Made by a program: the position numbers and the translations under genes. The notes under the pieces are model-generated. The model made no database searches. It worked only from the letters and a program-made list of their open reading frames with translations, and was not told the origin of the DNA. Of a DNA stretch of 64,000 nucleotides, positions 14,687 through 25,275 are shown one piece after another; positions within the stretch are counted from its first letter, which is position 1, and each line of letters opens with the position of its first letter. The DNA is from Solea solea (lineage: Eukaryota; Chordata; Actinopteri; Pleuronectiformes; Soleidae): contig NC_081142.1 in the NCBI RefSeq assembly GCF_958295425.1, positions 24,898,469 through 24,962,468 on the forward strand, given 5' to 3'.

Positions 14687-15089
14687 AATGGCCTTTTTCC
14701 ACTATAGTCCCAGCTCGCCTCGACACGGCACGGCACAGCTTAGGTTGGTTTTCCTGCTCAACATGGACAGAGTCATCACTGCACGGCTGCATGAAACTGC
14801 GGTGACTTCCCTGGTGATAGATATTTCCCTGGTAATTGTTGGAGATTAACCCAGGTTTTTAGGATTTTTAAGTCTTTTTAACAGTTGGGCATTGTCTGGC
14901 TTGATTCTTGTGTCGGACGTCTCTTCCTGTGATGGCCCTCTGACCAATCAGTGGCCAGTGGTCTCGCATAGTACATACTCAGCTCACTTGGAACCTCGCC
15001 AGAGCAGGTACTAAAATAATGACCTGGTACCAGGCTACTATGCTGGTGGAAATGCAACTTAACTGTGCCGTGTGGAAACGTGCCATAAA
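14687..15089. mobile_element. MITE with terminal inverted repeats (ggtaccaggt family)
   Basis: The left end 'taatggcctttttccactat' is mirrored by the right end 'tgtggaaacgtgccataa'. The inner left 'cgacacggcacggcacagct' matches the right 'aactgtgccgtg'. The interior has 'gagcaggtactaaaataatg' and 'ctggtaccaggctac'. This is a known style of non-autonomous DNA transposon in fish. A fragment of the same family lies at 6640-6790. Confidence 0.65.
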
Positions 15090-15763
15090 CAAATAATCCA
15101 TCTTTCCATTATGCTGTCATCAATGCACCAGAATATTTCTGGGGATTTCTTAATACATTTACTTTAATATAAGCCACAAACGCTATATGGTAAGTTATTG
15201 TGGTAAATACAGTATATTGTAAATCAGCATCCTCTATAATAGCTTCAGTCTCTTTAGTCCAAGGAGACTTGTGCGATTTACTAAGGAAAATCGAATGATT
15301 CACCCTGTTTTCTGGCATATTAAGCAAATGATTGCTGTATTGTTTGATATTACGTCTTATCGACCCAAGAATCTGGCAGAATATGGGCAGAATGGGAATA
15401 AAAGGAAATTTATGAATCCCCTAAAAAACATCGTATGCCTCTATTCTGTATAGAATCTTCTATATCACACTCTTTATATACCCAAATACTTTTAATTTAA
15501 TATGCTTAATATCACAAGTGTCTTTTCTTCTTTCTTTGAAACATTCAAAGTACAGAATCTTGGGTAGTCTGTGGAATTGGAGACTTTAATTGGATTGAAG
15601 CGGCTAAGCATCTGTGTTTTGTGACTATTTCAATCTCAAGCTGCCGTGCTTGTGCTCCTATAGTTAGCTGCTGAGCTGGAGGAAGCAGACTGTTGGCCAC
15701 AGCCCAAAGGTTAATAACCTCCTATCAGGGTGGGAAGTATAGGCAGTGACAACTTCCACAAAC

Positions 15764-15765
<2 letters not shown>
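15090..15765. other. Non-coding DNA, nothing certain
   Basis: No exon. The part 15580-15720 is balanced in composition and non-repetitive and could be conserved non-coding DNA, but there is no direct evidence. Confidence 0.35.

Positions 15766-15768
<3 letters not shown>

Positions 15769-15803
<35 letters not shown>
15769..15803. repeat. (AC)n microsatellite
   Basis: About 35 bp of pure AC repeat. Confidence 0.95.
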
Positions 15804-15804
<1 letters not shown>

Positions 15805-16099
15805 GACGGCTAATTTGTGTCAGGCGAGCAACCAAACACCTGCCAAGCACTGTTTAGGGCTCAGGATGCGGATCGGTCGACCTCATTTCACTGAGTGAGA
15901 CGAGCAGTGAAAGTGGCAGACGGTTTCATTTACATGTCATTTCTGCATTTCTAAGCGCTTCTTTACATTTAGCTCTCTCAGGATTATCCACAAACATCAC
16001 TCAGTTAAAAAAAGACATACGACAAAGAGCTCAAACACAGCCATTCTTTAATATTATTTGCTTTATACTAAGCACCAATTTAAATTTGAATAAGCAGTT

Positions 16100-16400
16100 T
16101 GGGCTGGGCAATATATCCATATTATATCTATATGATGACATGAGACACGGTATGATCTTAGACTTTGGACCGTCATATTGTGATAAGGTATCTGTGATGA
16201 ATATATGAGTAAAAAAGTTTTAATGATATCTTTGTTATATGAAGCAAAGAAGCTGAAAAATCAGAAAACTTGTTTTACTTATATACTTATATAACTAACT
16301 AACACTCAAAAGAATTAATCAATTATCAAAATAGTTGATGATTAATTTGATTATTAATCATCTAATATGATAATGTAAAATTTGTAAAAACGTAGGCTTA
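16100..16400. repeat. Dispersed repeat fragments, ataatc / gattaat family
   Basis: 'gaattaatcaattatcaaaa' and 'gttgatgattaatttgatta' resemble the ATTAAT-rich arms of the family at 7880-8195. The start 'gggctgggcaatatatccat' resembles another dispersed repeat, compare 'gaggctgggcaataacgaca' near 24000. Confidence 0.45.
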
Positions 16401-16644
16401 AATAATTTGAAGATAAGTTTTCTCATCAAGTCTTCTCCGTCTATGTGTCATGTGACTTTAATCCAATTATATGACAAGTGAGGAAAAGTTTGGCTACAGT
16501 TAGTTTAACAACGTGAGGAGCAGAGGAAACTGCCGCAGTCTATTATTATTTATATAGTAGGGCTGTCAATGTTCTTCTGTAATCCCTTTTGAATTCCATT
16601 TGATTGCAATTTCTTACTGAACATGAGATATGAGAGACATATAT

Positions 16645-16682
16645 ACATATACATATAGTATATATATATATATATATATATA
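16645..16682. repeat. (TA)n microsatellite
   Basis: TA dinucleotide run of about 36 bp flanked by 'catatacatatag'. Confidence 0.9.
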
Positions 16683-17164
16683 CACAAACAGCAAGTTTCC
16701 TAACCTTAAATCATCACCACAATTGGAAGACTGGAAGTCTGTTACCTCAGAGTGTGGAGCAGATTATAATTTAACAATAATTTATGTAATTTACTTTGTT
16801 ACAGAAAGTGGAAGCTCTAGCTTTGTTATATTTATTAAGTGTAAATAAATAGTCACTATTTCTCACTATTTATTTATTTCAAACCCCCCCAAACAACTTA
16901 ATAAATCGAACCGTGTATCGAACCATGGGTCTGATAGAAAGTGCATCAAGATGCATTAATTCAAGATGAAAGAAAGAGTAAGAGGGGGAGAGAGAAAGAG
17001 AGAGACAGACAAAAAGAATGAAGAGAAAAAGGACGTTCCATCAATGTTTTCATTAAAGGTGACGTCCAGCTCAGTGTGAAATCACTACATCACTCAGCCA
17101 CAATGACTCAAGGAAGGAGGAGCTGTGTGATGGATTTTGTTCATTAAGACTTTGTGGTGGAGCA

Positions 17165-17560
17165 AAACGGCAGATTTTAAGTTTTATTTTATTTATTTAA
17201 CCTTTGTTTAACCAGATAACGGATCCCAAGGGTGACCTGGCCAAAAAGGCAGCAGCACACACCATAGTAACAAAAAAACAAGAAAAAACCCAGTACAAAA
17301 CAAACATTGAAATATAAAAGTGCAAGTAAATAAACACATAAAGTGCAGGAGTTATGGTTGCAGTAACAATTTAAGACCACAGACACGGTCTGTTAAGTTA
17401 GAGCGGAAAGTTCCCAGTGAAATAAAGTCGACCAGAGCTTCATTTAAAACTGTAGGGATGACTCCACTGACCTGAGAACCACATAAACACACACACTTTT
17501 TTTTGTCTGATTCAACATACATCACCAAGAGACTGTAATCACACGCTTCATAGTAATGTG
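17165..17560 (-). repeat. Dispersed fish repeat (ttatttaacctttgtttaaccag type)
   Basis: 'tttaacctttgtttaaccag', 'ggtgacctggccaaaaaggc' and 'cagagcttcatttaaaactg' are typical of a widespread vertebrate/fish dispersed repeat with a 'gacctggccaa' core. Class not assigned; orientation is a guess. Confidence 0.45.
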
Positions 17561-17579
17561 TGTTATTTCCATGCATTCA

Positions 17580-17800
17580 TGAATGGGACCCTTTAAGATT
17601 GTAATTTTGCTTAATTGCTTTTTAATTGCTATCATTCACCCTTCTGCATTTGTGCCTCCCCATTATCAGCAGTCTTAGGCACTCATTAGCCATGTGCGCC
17701 TCATCAATCAGCCGCCAGGCCTGGGCAGAGCACATTCCCCAAGGACGTTCTGGCTCAGTGCTTCCTCAAACGCACTCTTCACCCACATGTGGTTCAACAA
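17580..17800. promoter_or_regulatory. Candidate conserved non-coding element
   Basis: Non-repetitive block with clustered developmental-type motifs: gcttaattgctttttaattg, cattatcag, actcattagccatg and catcaatcagcc. It is not coding in any frame. This is inference by texture; conservation is untested. Confidence 0.3.
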
Positions 17801-18027
17801 CGGAAAGGAAATGGCTGTGAGAGAGGGAGCGGGTTTATTGTTTAACCTAAGACGTGTTTAATGGACAAGAAAAAGCAAAGGGCCAAGGCTACTGTTGGAA
17901 AAAAAGACCAGAATCTTGTCACGTGATCTACGGGGAATACATTTTCATTCAAAATGATGTATTGTTCCCAATATGACTTTTTCTTACAACTTGATATGCT
18001 GTTTAGGCAGATTACCTCTGAAACAAT

Positions 18028-18063
18028 ACATTTTAGTACAGATTTAAATCTGTACTAAAATGT
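18028..18063. repeat. 36-bp perfect palindrome
   Basis: The left half 'acattttagtacagattt' is the exact reverse complement of the right half, with the centre between 18045 and 18046 and no spacer. It could extrude a cruciform, or be the remnant of a foldback element. It is not a terminator in this eukaryotic setting. Confidence 0.9.
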
Positions 18064-18179
18064 TGCATCATATTAGATAAAAATTTACAAAAGTACTGAT
18101 ACCAGTACAGAGCTTTGTCCTGTAGCATTAGCAAACGCTGTTCATTCACAAGATAACAAAATTATTGTGTGAAAGTGTC

Positions 18180-18460
18180 GAGTTTTTCTTAAAACTTACT
18201 GAGTTACTGAATTAATTGGCAAATATTTTGATGATTGATAATGTTTTATTTTAATCATTAATACAGTTCTCGTATTTCTGGTTAAATGTGAACACTTTCT
18301 AATTTCTTTGCTCCATAAGACAAAGAAATCACTATAACTGAATAATTTTGGTTTGTGAACGAAACATTTTGAGGTTTGGAGAATTAACATTTTTCTACAT
18401 TTGCTGACATTTTGTCGAATAAACAACTGATTAATAGATCATGAAAATATCAACTTAGAA
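18180..18460 (-). repeat. Dispersed repeat, attaat / ctccataagacaaagaaatca family
   Basis: 'gaattaattggcaaatattt', 'tttctttgctccataagaca' and 'tcgaataaacaactgattaa' match the copies at 7880-8195 and 18715-18945. Confidence 0.6.
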
Positions 18461-18714
18461 ATTCAAAGTTATCTTGTCATTAATCTCGGTGTCAATTTTC
18501 TTCTAATCATCATGGTGCTAATTTTGTGTTGTTCTGACTGCGATATCAAAATATTGTATAACCCAGAATCTAGTTCTAAATGCTCGTATTGTGACAACAC
18601 AACTGGATGTAGATCCTCTCATTTTAATCTAAAAACAACATTTTTAAAACAAAATGAAGTATGGGTGTAGGTTTACAACTGTGTAAAAAATGAGTATCAC
18701 TGTCTATGAAGTAG

Positions 18715-18945
18715 GGCTGCAATTAAGGATTACTCTTATAATCGATTAATGTCTTGTTTTGTCCACACACCAAAATTATTGAATTTTGTAACATGAAGCA
18801 AAAAAAACAGAAAATATTTACATTTAAGAAGCTGAAAAATGTGAGAACTTGTTTTAATAATAAAAAAAAAAACTCAAACCTTTAAGAAAAAAGTTGGCAA
18901 TTTATTTAACAATTGATTCAAAATCAGTTAATTGCAACAGCTCTA
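18715..18945 (-). repeat. Dispersed repeat, agggctgcaatt family copy
   Basis: Starts 'agggctgcaattaaggatta' and ends 'cagttaattgcaacagctct', so the ends are inverted relative to each other (gctgcaatt / aattgcaac). The middle has 'aaaattattgaattttgtaa' and 'aatgtgagaacttgttttaa'. Same family as 7880-8195. The inverted ends suggest a non-autonomous DNA transposon. Confidence 0.6.
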
Positions 18946-20380
18946 CAAGGAAGTGACTTAAACAAACTGATATGGTACATCCTAACATTAATTCCACATT
19001 AATTATATCAAAGCATCCTAAGAACTTGTCCTGGCTCAATCTCTGGATGTCAAGAGAACGGTGTAATATAATGTATAATGTATACATGGCTTACACCCAA
19101 ATCCTGTCAGTCCTATTTGACACAATGTGGCACCCAGCCAGTGACTTATTTGTTTAACATGGCAGCCAGTGTGACTTATCATCTTGTGGTTTATGCAGTA
19201 GAACAACCAGACCTAACGTACATCTGTTGTGACATTTGCTGCCGTTTCCTAAAGTCGTGCTGACGGGAATCTAAACAGCCACAGGGAACATCAACAGAAA
19301 AGTGAAAAAAGCTAAAAAACAAATGTAGAAAATATCAAACGTTTGGGCCAGCTGAAGAGCTGTCCAAACCATGTGCTCTGTCACTCTTCAACTTAAGTTC
19401 CTCTAACAGGAGCATCCAAAATTTCATTTTTATTGTCATTGTCATTTTCTCCCTTGCATAAAAATGTTACTTGACTATTATTCATCAAATATTCTCAACA
19501 CACTTCTGCAGGATCTATATAGAATGTTGAGGTTAGAGGAGCAGCTTCAAACTGCCACCTTGTAATAATAGACGCACCACAAATGAGGTCCTCAATGGAG
19601 CAGAAGGTTTTTGCCAGGGAGGTTGGGGTCAGCGGACTCTGACAAAAACACTTAGGGGATTCAAAGTAATCATGTGTTTCTGTCATCCATCTATTTACGT
19701 ATGCATTCATGTACACATGTTTGTATAGTTGGCGCTGGGCAGTAAGATTCATGGTATTTTTAATTACCAGATCACAACAAAAGTCATTTATGGTTACCTT
19801 TCCATTTAATCGACAGCATGTCATATTCTGTCTCTACATGGGCGTGTGTATACAATTCTCAACTGCTCTCTGAATCGTGTGTTTTTCCCCACTCTGGGAC
19901 CTGTTTTCAGTGCTCCCAAAACTCCTGTTCCATGTGGATAAAAAAGCTGATATGATAATAAAACCACTTAAGCGGATTCTCCTGAACAATTATCAAAATT
20001 CCTGGTGGTTACCTTGCCATATAATCTTTTAACTTCAAGCAATACACTCCTTTATAAAAACCTGGAAACACTAAGCCATTACTGTTACCAGTCAATCATC
20101 CTTCAGACTGTACTGTAGGAATGCACAGGATGTGAGCTACTTTCCAACAGTGGAACAAGACTATGAAGCCTGCAGCTTAAATTCTCTGGTTGGTTATGAC
20201 AACAGCATTATTCAGTCTCTTCTCTTCTCTCTCTGATCATCACATTACATTTTAAACAATCTTTCTTTTTATACATAATTGTGCTTCAAATAAAGGCAAA
20301 CATTTCTCTACAGCTTATTCTTGTTTAAAAATCATTCACATTATATGAAAGTTATGGAGAACAATAAAAAGGTTATCATT
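18946..20380. other. Non-coding DNA, nothing recognised
   Basis: No supported exon, RNA gene or named repeat. Confidence 0.4.
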
Positions 20381-20386
20381 CATCCC

Positions 20387-20800
20387 TATGTGTCATGGAG
20401 CTCCTAAAGAAGAAGCACCCCAAATGATAACTACAAAGAATCAGTCTTCCAAGTTTGTGGCTGACACATCCCTGGTATCCTATGTGCCAAAGGGGGGGAA
20501 GAATGTGGTACTCATGTGTACACTGCACAGGATGAAAGAATCTGTGGCCAGGAGCATCAAACACCAGAGCTCATCATGGATTATAATGCCAGGAAAGGAT
20601 TGGTGGACAGCATGGACAAGCGAGTGACTGCCTACAGTTGCAAGCGGAGGACCCTACGCTTGCCACTGGTGATATTCTAAGACTTATTGGACATCTCAGT
20701 GTACAACACCTTGGTCACCTGGGTGGAACTGTTCCAAGGACCCAGCCTCTGCATCCATTCTGAGGAGGATTCAGGTGGAGAATGCTAGTGCCCTATCCAC
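20387..20800 (+). pseudogene. Broken piggyBac-type transposase (PGBD-like) remnant
   Basis: The plus strand encodes the C-terminal part of a piggyBac/PGBD transposase. The first frame reads HGAPKEEAPQMITTKN, then SSKFVADTSLVSYVPKGGKN. After a frameshift near 20555 the match continues with IMDYNARKGLVDSMDK, VTAYSCKRRTLR and LLDISVYNTLVTWVEL. The D-x(n)-VDSMDK and TAYSCKRRTLR segments are characteristic of this DDE family. Several frame breaks and a stop before the DLLDISVYN segment show that it is dead. The TTAA-flanked MITE at 30447-30916 could be a non-autonomous relative. Confidence 0.8.
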
Positions 20801-21145
20801 CCAACCAGCAGCAACAAAAAGAAGCATATGTGGACACAAGATAGACAGAAAATGTGATGCGTTATCTAAACTGGGTACTGAATGGGTTAAATTTATTATC
20901 TAATGAAGTATAATTAATTAATTAAAAAACAATAGTTATGAAAAACCTTGCTTAATTTGCAAATTTGTTGATTGATTTTCTTGATTATTATTACATTTTA
21001 TGGAAAAAAAAAAAAAAAGGAGCACTTTAATTCATATAATGTAATTTAACAAAGGTAAAGTACACATATTAATCATATATGCTGTTTACTTTGCTTGTAT
21101 TTGGGATGAATTAAACCTCTATTGGGGATTTTAACATAAGGAAAG
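20801..21145. other. AT-rich non-coding DNA with an A-run
   Basis: No exon. There is a poly(A)-like run at 21005-21018, possibly a decayed retroposon tail but without a recognisable body. Confidence 0.4.
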
Positions 21146-21149
21146 GAAA

Positions 21150-21495
21150 GCAAGGAAAGGAAAGCAACTTTATTGTCATCATACTGGTATTGTACAACGA
21201 GATGTCGAGGTCAGATGGAGGGTTGATCAGAGAGCCGCTGCGACTGAGCGCGCCGCCACAAGGGACCAACCTGACCGAATGTAACTAACATTCTAACATG
21301 TTTCGATGGTGGGAGGAAACTGGAGAGCCCAGGGGAAACCCACGCAGACATGGGGAGAACATGCAAATTCCACACAGAAAGGTCCCAGACCAGGAATTGA
21401 ACCCAGCACCTTCTTGCTGTGAGGCAACAGTGCTAACCACCACTACTAACCACTGCACCACCATGCCGCCTGCACCACCATGCCGCCATAAAATT
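21150..21495 (-). repeat. Dispersed fish repeats (two families adjoining)
   Basis: The left part (21160-21220) has 'gcaactttattgtcatcata' and 'tgtacaacgagatgtcgagg', a common fish repeat end. The right part (21300-21490) has 'ggtgggaggaaactggagag', 'gagaacatgcaaattccaca' and 'gcaacagtgctaaccaccac', the reverse copy of the 291-415 family. Confidence 0.7.
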
Positions 21496-22085
21496 GTTTG
21501 ATCGTGTTGAATTAAAAACCCAAAAATACAGTGGGTCCACCAGACCCACGAACACTGGCTGAGTAACAAAAATATGAACACATACAAGGGTTCATTTTGA
21601 TTAACCATTTGTCAATCATCAAAGTAGCTGGTGAGTAGCAGTGCAATTTCTTGTTAAGGCGAGATCAGGCTGGATGAGCCATTTCAATGTGTTTAACTTG
21701 ACCTGAATCCAACAGAGAAATGGTTCAGCACTGATGTAAACAATAAGGAATAAGGAAGCAGACTTTCTGTTCACACAGCTGCAATAAACACCAGTGGCTA
21801 TGCTGCTTGAACATTTTCTAACAGTGTTTACTGTGAACACCGCACTGCTTATACTGCTTCCATTTAACCATGTCAGGGAACACGTGTGACCTGCTAAACA
21901 GGGAAAGGTCACAACCACAGAGAGACACCACTCTGAAATCATCCCAGGAGGAACAGCAAGTCTAAGACAAGAAACTGCACAAATCAAGTGGAGGAGCTTC
22001 CATCATATGGCATGACATGGTGCCAGTTTTAATCGCTGTGTCTCTATGTTCATTTGTCTCATTAAGAAAACAATATCATCATTCT
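21496..22085. other. Non-coding DNA, nothing recognised
   Basis: No supported exon, RNA gene or repeat. Confidence 0.4.
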
Positions 22086-22089
22086 TTTC

Positions 22090-22290
22090 TTTCCTGCAAA
22101 GGTGTTTGAACTGGTTCATGACTCATCCCGCTCTCAGGGGCGTGATTTTGTGTGAAATTAAAATCCTTGGCTGAATTTCTAACTTCCTTCCCATGACTAT
22201 AACTTCTGCTAATTAGTAACTGGAACACACAGATTTATTTATTACATCCTCAGGTATGGGTGAGAACGCTGAGCAGCCTGTCCTCATCAC
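22090..22290. promoter_or_regulatory. Candidate conserved non-coding element
   Basis: Non-repetitive block with gtgaaattaaaatcc, ctgctaattagtaact and catgactcatccc motifs (homeodomain-like and AP-1-like). It is non-coding in all frames. Inference by texture only. Confidence 0.25.
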
Positions 22291-22609
22291 TTTACATGTT
22301 ACCACCTGCTACTTAACTCTAATATAAGGGCATGTGTTGTCGTCAACGCCAATCAGTATCAATGATCAATATCAAGTCCTACTGTATACAGTAGCTTCGT
22401 GTTTTTAACAGACACATGTGAGTGACAATGTAATCTCCATTTTACAGTCTTTAAGATCCTGGTAGAATCATTTTTAGGAAACTCCTTTAAATACATTACC
22501 CAATTAGCACTGAGACTAATGATTATTTTTATAATAATCCATTTGTATTCCTTTTTATAATAACACCAGTCCTGTGCTGCTTGTTTTAGTTAGCTGTCTG
22601 TAAACAGTT

Positions 22610-22611
<2 letters not shown>

Positions 22612-22646
<35 letters not shown>
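22612..22646. repeat. (CA)n microsatellite
   Basis: About 35 bp of CA repeat, with a second short GT tract at about 22742-22764. Confidence 0.93.
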
Positions 22647-22650
<4 letters not shown>

Positions 22651-22784
22651 AATCTAACAATGACTTATTCTACTTATTAGGAAGTGACATCATTCATTTC
22701 CCACTGCTGTAACTGCAACAACCAAAGACCAGATTGTTGACAGTGTGTGTGTGTTTGTGTGTGTTACATTTTTCAGCATCCCAA

Positions 22785-22905
22785 AAACAACACATTATTC
22801 TGAGGTTTGGGAACCTCCATTTTAAACGATCAACAGATTAACTAATAATCAAAACATCTTTTAGTTGTAGCCCCAGTTTAAAGAGAAATAATCAATACAT
22901 TAATT
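22785..22905 (+). repeat. Dispersed repeat fragment, ataatc family
   Basis: 'gatcaacagattaactaata' and 'tcttttagttgtagccccag' match the right end of the family at 7880-8195. Confidence 0.5.
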
Positions 22906-23670
22906 AATAGAGCCTTAATCCCACTCCTAAACAATATAAAGAAACTCCTCTGGAATTATGAAGTAGAAGGCATAATCCCATAACACCGTAAACGGACCAT
23001 GCGTGATTTACAACATAGCAATTCCCAGTGTAAGCAACTGGTTGATTAGTTACACTGGATGAAAACACTCTGTCTGGCTGTATGTCTGTATTTTATAATG
23101 TTTCACACAAAAACACAGCACAGAAACATCTGTTTAACATCCCATGATGCCATAAAGTTGACTCTCTTAAACTCAGCACCTCCCTCCCCTCACTCTGAAC
23201 TGACTGAAAAAAGAACCTCACCTTTTAAGTTGATATTGAGTGTTGAAACTAAAAATAATAAAATCAGGAACATTAGAAAAACAAAAGGTTTTGTTGTTTG
23301 TTTGTTTTTAAATTGGACACATTTTACATTGTTATTCACATCATTTCCCAAATGGCAGGGTGGTGCAACTGCAGTGACACTGTAACCGAGTGAGTGAGAC
23401 GAGGAAAAAATGACTTCATGCACCACTGTGCTGCTACAGTGCTGACTTCATCTTCTTTTGTTTAAATAAAAAGGAACATGTTCTTGTTTATTGACCAGTA
23501 AAATGTCAAAGTGTTCTTTACACAGAGCTGGAGAACTTCTATAAAAGTCAGTGGACAAATAATGGCAGTCATCTGCTGCAGTGTTTGAGATTCCTCAAGA
23601 TTATTTCATACAGACTTCAGCTACACTGGAACACACAGCAAGTAAAACAAATCACACGAGTCACTGAATA
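22906..23670. other. Non-coding DNA, nothing recognised
   Basis: An open frame on the plus strand at 23059-23385 has no family signature, start context or splice support and is AT-driven. No other feature is seen. Confidence 0.4.
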
Positions 23671-23674
23671 ATCA

Positions 23675-23920
23675 TGCACGATTTTGGACCTTTTGCCAAT
23701 ATCCAGATAAACGTGTCTTGTCGCAGATATAACATTTCTTTATTGTGCAAAACAAATAAGCATCAAAAAAATAATAGCTGTAAGGGGCGTTAGCGTAGAA
23801 GGAGGTAGCAGCTTTTTGAGCCAACTGTTGTCGTAGATTATTCATATCAGTGGATTTCCGATAATACATTTTAAAGCCAATATCTGCTGGTATTGTGCCA
23901 ATAACATTGTGCATCCCAAC
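23675..23920. repeat. Dispersed repeat with ggaccttttgccaatatcc core
   Basis: 'ttttggaccttttgccaata' and 'aaagccaatatctgctggta' match the family seen at 2820-3070 and 61370-61640. Confidence 0.55.
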
Positions 23921-24049
23921 CGGTTCTGCATTACCACACAGCAATGAGAGACTGGGGCAGTGGAGAGTCATTTGGGAAAGGTGTAAACAGAGAGGCTGGG
24001 CAATAACGACAGGAAGATACAATCAAAACTACCAGTATACATGTCTCAT

Positions 24050-24290
24050 GTCATGACATGGATAAAACGATTGATTTTGGATTCATTCATTAATCAATTA
24101 ACTGAATGCCAACTATATTTGAGTATCAACTAATTAGTCTATGTGTTGTCGATGTTGTTTTTTCAAGTATATGTGAACATTCCCTGGTTTATATGCTTTT
24201 TCATTGTATTTTGAGGTTTGTGGAAAAACTACATTTACTTTTTAGTAAATTGCTGGTGTAGGAAAACAACCAAAAATAAAGCAACTCATC
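24050..24290. repeat. Dispersed repeat fragment, attaatcaattaac family
   Basis: 'cattcattaatcaattaact', 'gagtatcaactaattagtct' and 'ttttgaggtttgtggaaaaa' resemble the 7880-8195 family. Confidence 0.45.
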
Positions 24291-24360
24291 AGACCTTTCG
24301 AGGGTTATTCATGAAAAGTAATACCGTATGTTTTTGTTTTCAAATCTAGCAAGCAATACG

Positions 24361-24458
24361 GCAGAGAGAGATAGAGACAGAGAGATAGAGAGATAGAGAG
24401 ATAGAGAGAGAGATAGCGAGAAAGAGAGAGAGATAGAGAGATAGAGAGAGAGAGAGCA
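24361..24458. repeat. (GA)n / (GATA)-type purine-rich microsatellite
   Basis: About 95 bp of imperfect gaga/gata units. Confidence 0.9.
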
Positions 24459-25055
24459 TGGAAAAAATTCAGCAACTTCATCTACCACTCAGCTGGGGAT
24501 GACAGCCAATACAATAACAGCAAACCAAAGAGCCAAAGAAAACCAAAAGGAATAGACAGCCTTTATTTCTACATTTTATATGTCCAGGGTTAGCATTTTC
24601 AAACTTTACTCACCATCATACAACAATAAATGTGCTCATAAACAATCAGATGAGGTTCTCTCTGAAAAAAGAATAGTATAACGTATACTTCTCAAAATCA
24701 GGCTGAAGCTTATTTTGGCCTAACCTGTACAATTAATGGAAAAACCCAGACTATCTGCAACAATACCACAAAACTGCAAATGTAAATGTTGAAAAGCAAC
24801 AAACCATCCGACAAAAAAGACAAAATACTCGACACCAAAGCAAACACTCTCCCATTTATCCATCTCCTATCTTACAGTCCTACTTAATACTTGAGTATGT
24901 GCCTTGGTTTCTATCATAATAACCTGCAGGAGCAGTGTTTGATCTGAGGGCTGCTTTAGTTGGCCATGTCTATGTTCAGCAACATTATTGTGCCCAAAAC
25001 AAATGAGGTCTTGACTACCTCAATACTGAATGACCAGGATTTCTAGTCATAATTC
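24459..25055. other. AT-rich non-coding DNA, nothing recognised
   Basis: No supported exon or named repeat. Confidence 0.4.
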
Positions 25056-25060
25056 AAGTC

Positions 25061-25275
25061 AATAATGCCAGGATTCATCGGCTCAAATAGTAACAGAATG
25101 GTTCACCACAGAGTCCACACCTTAACCCCACTGAGAACCTTTGGGATGTAGTGAAGAAGATTCAACACAGTGGTCCAAGTCTCTCATCACAAGAGACAAC
25201 AAACGCATGGAGTCATTAAAAGTCCAAGTGGTCCAACAAACATTCAAGTCGGAACACTGAATTTCCAAGGACACT
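25061..25275 (+). pseudogene. Broken Tc1/mariner-type transposase C-terminal remnant
   Basis: One plus-strand frame reads NARIHRLK, two stop codons, then QNGSPQSPHLNPTENLWDVV and KKIQHSG. The DNARIH, SPDLNPIENLWDV and downstream basic motifs are hallmarks of the Tc1/mariner transposase C-terminus. The Glu of ENLWDV corresponds to the last acidic residue of the DDE catalytic triad. Two in-frame stops and the short length show it is inactive. No terminal inverted repeats were recognised. Confidence 0.75.

Noticed and set aside
21619..21987. 122-codon minus-strand frame
   Set aside because: Ordinary composition, no family signature, and no splice or start support.
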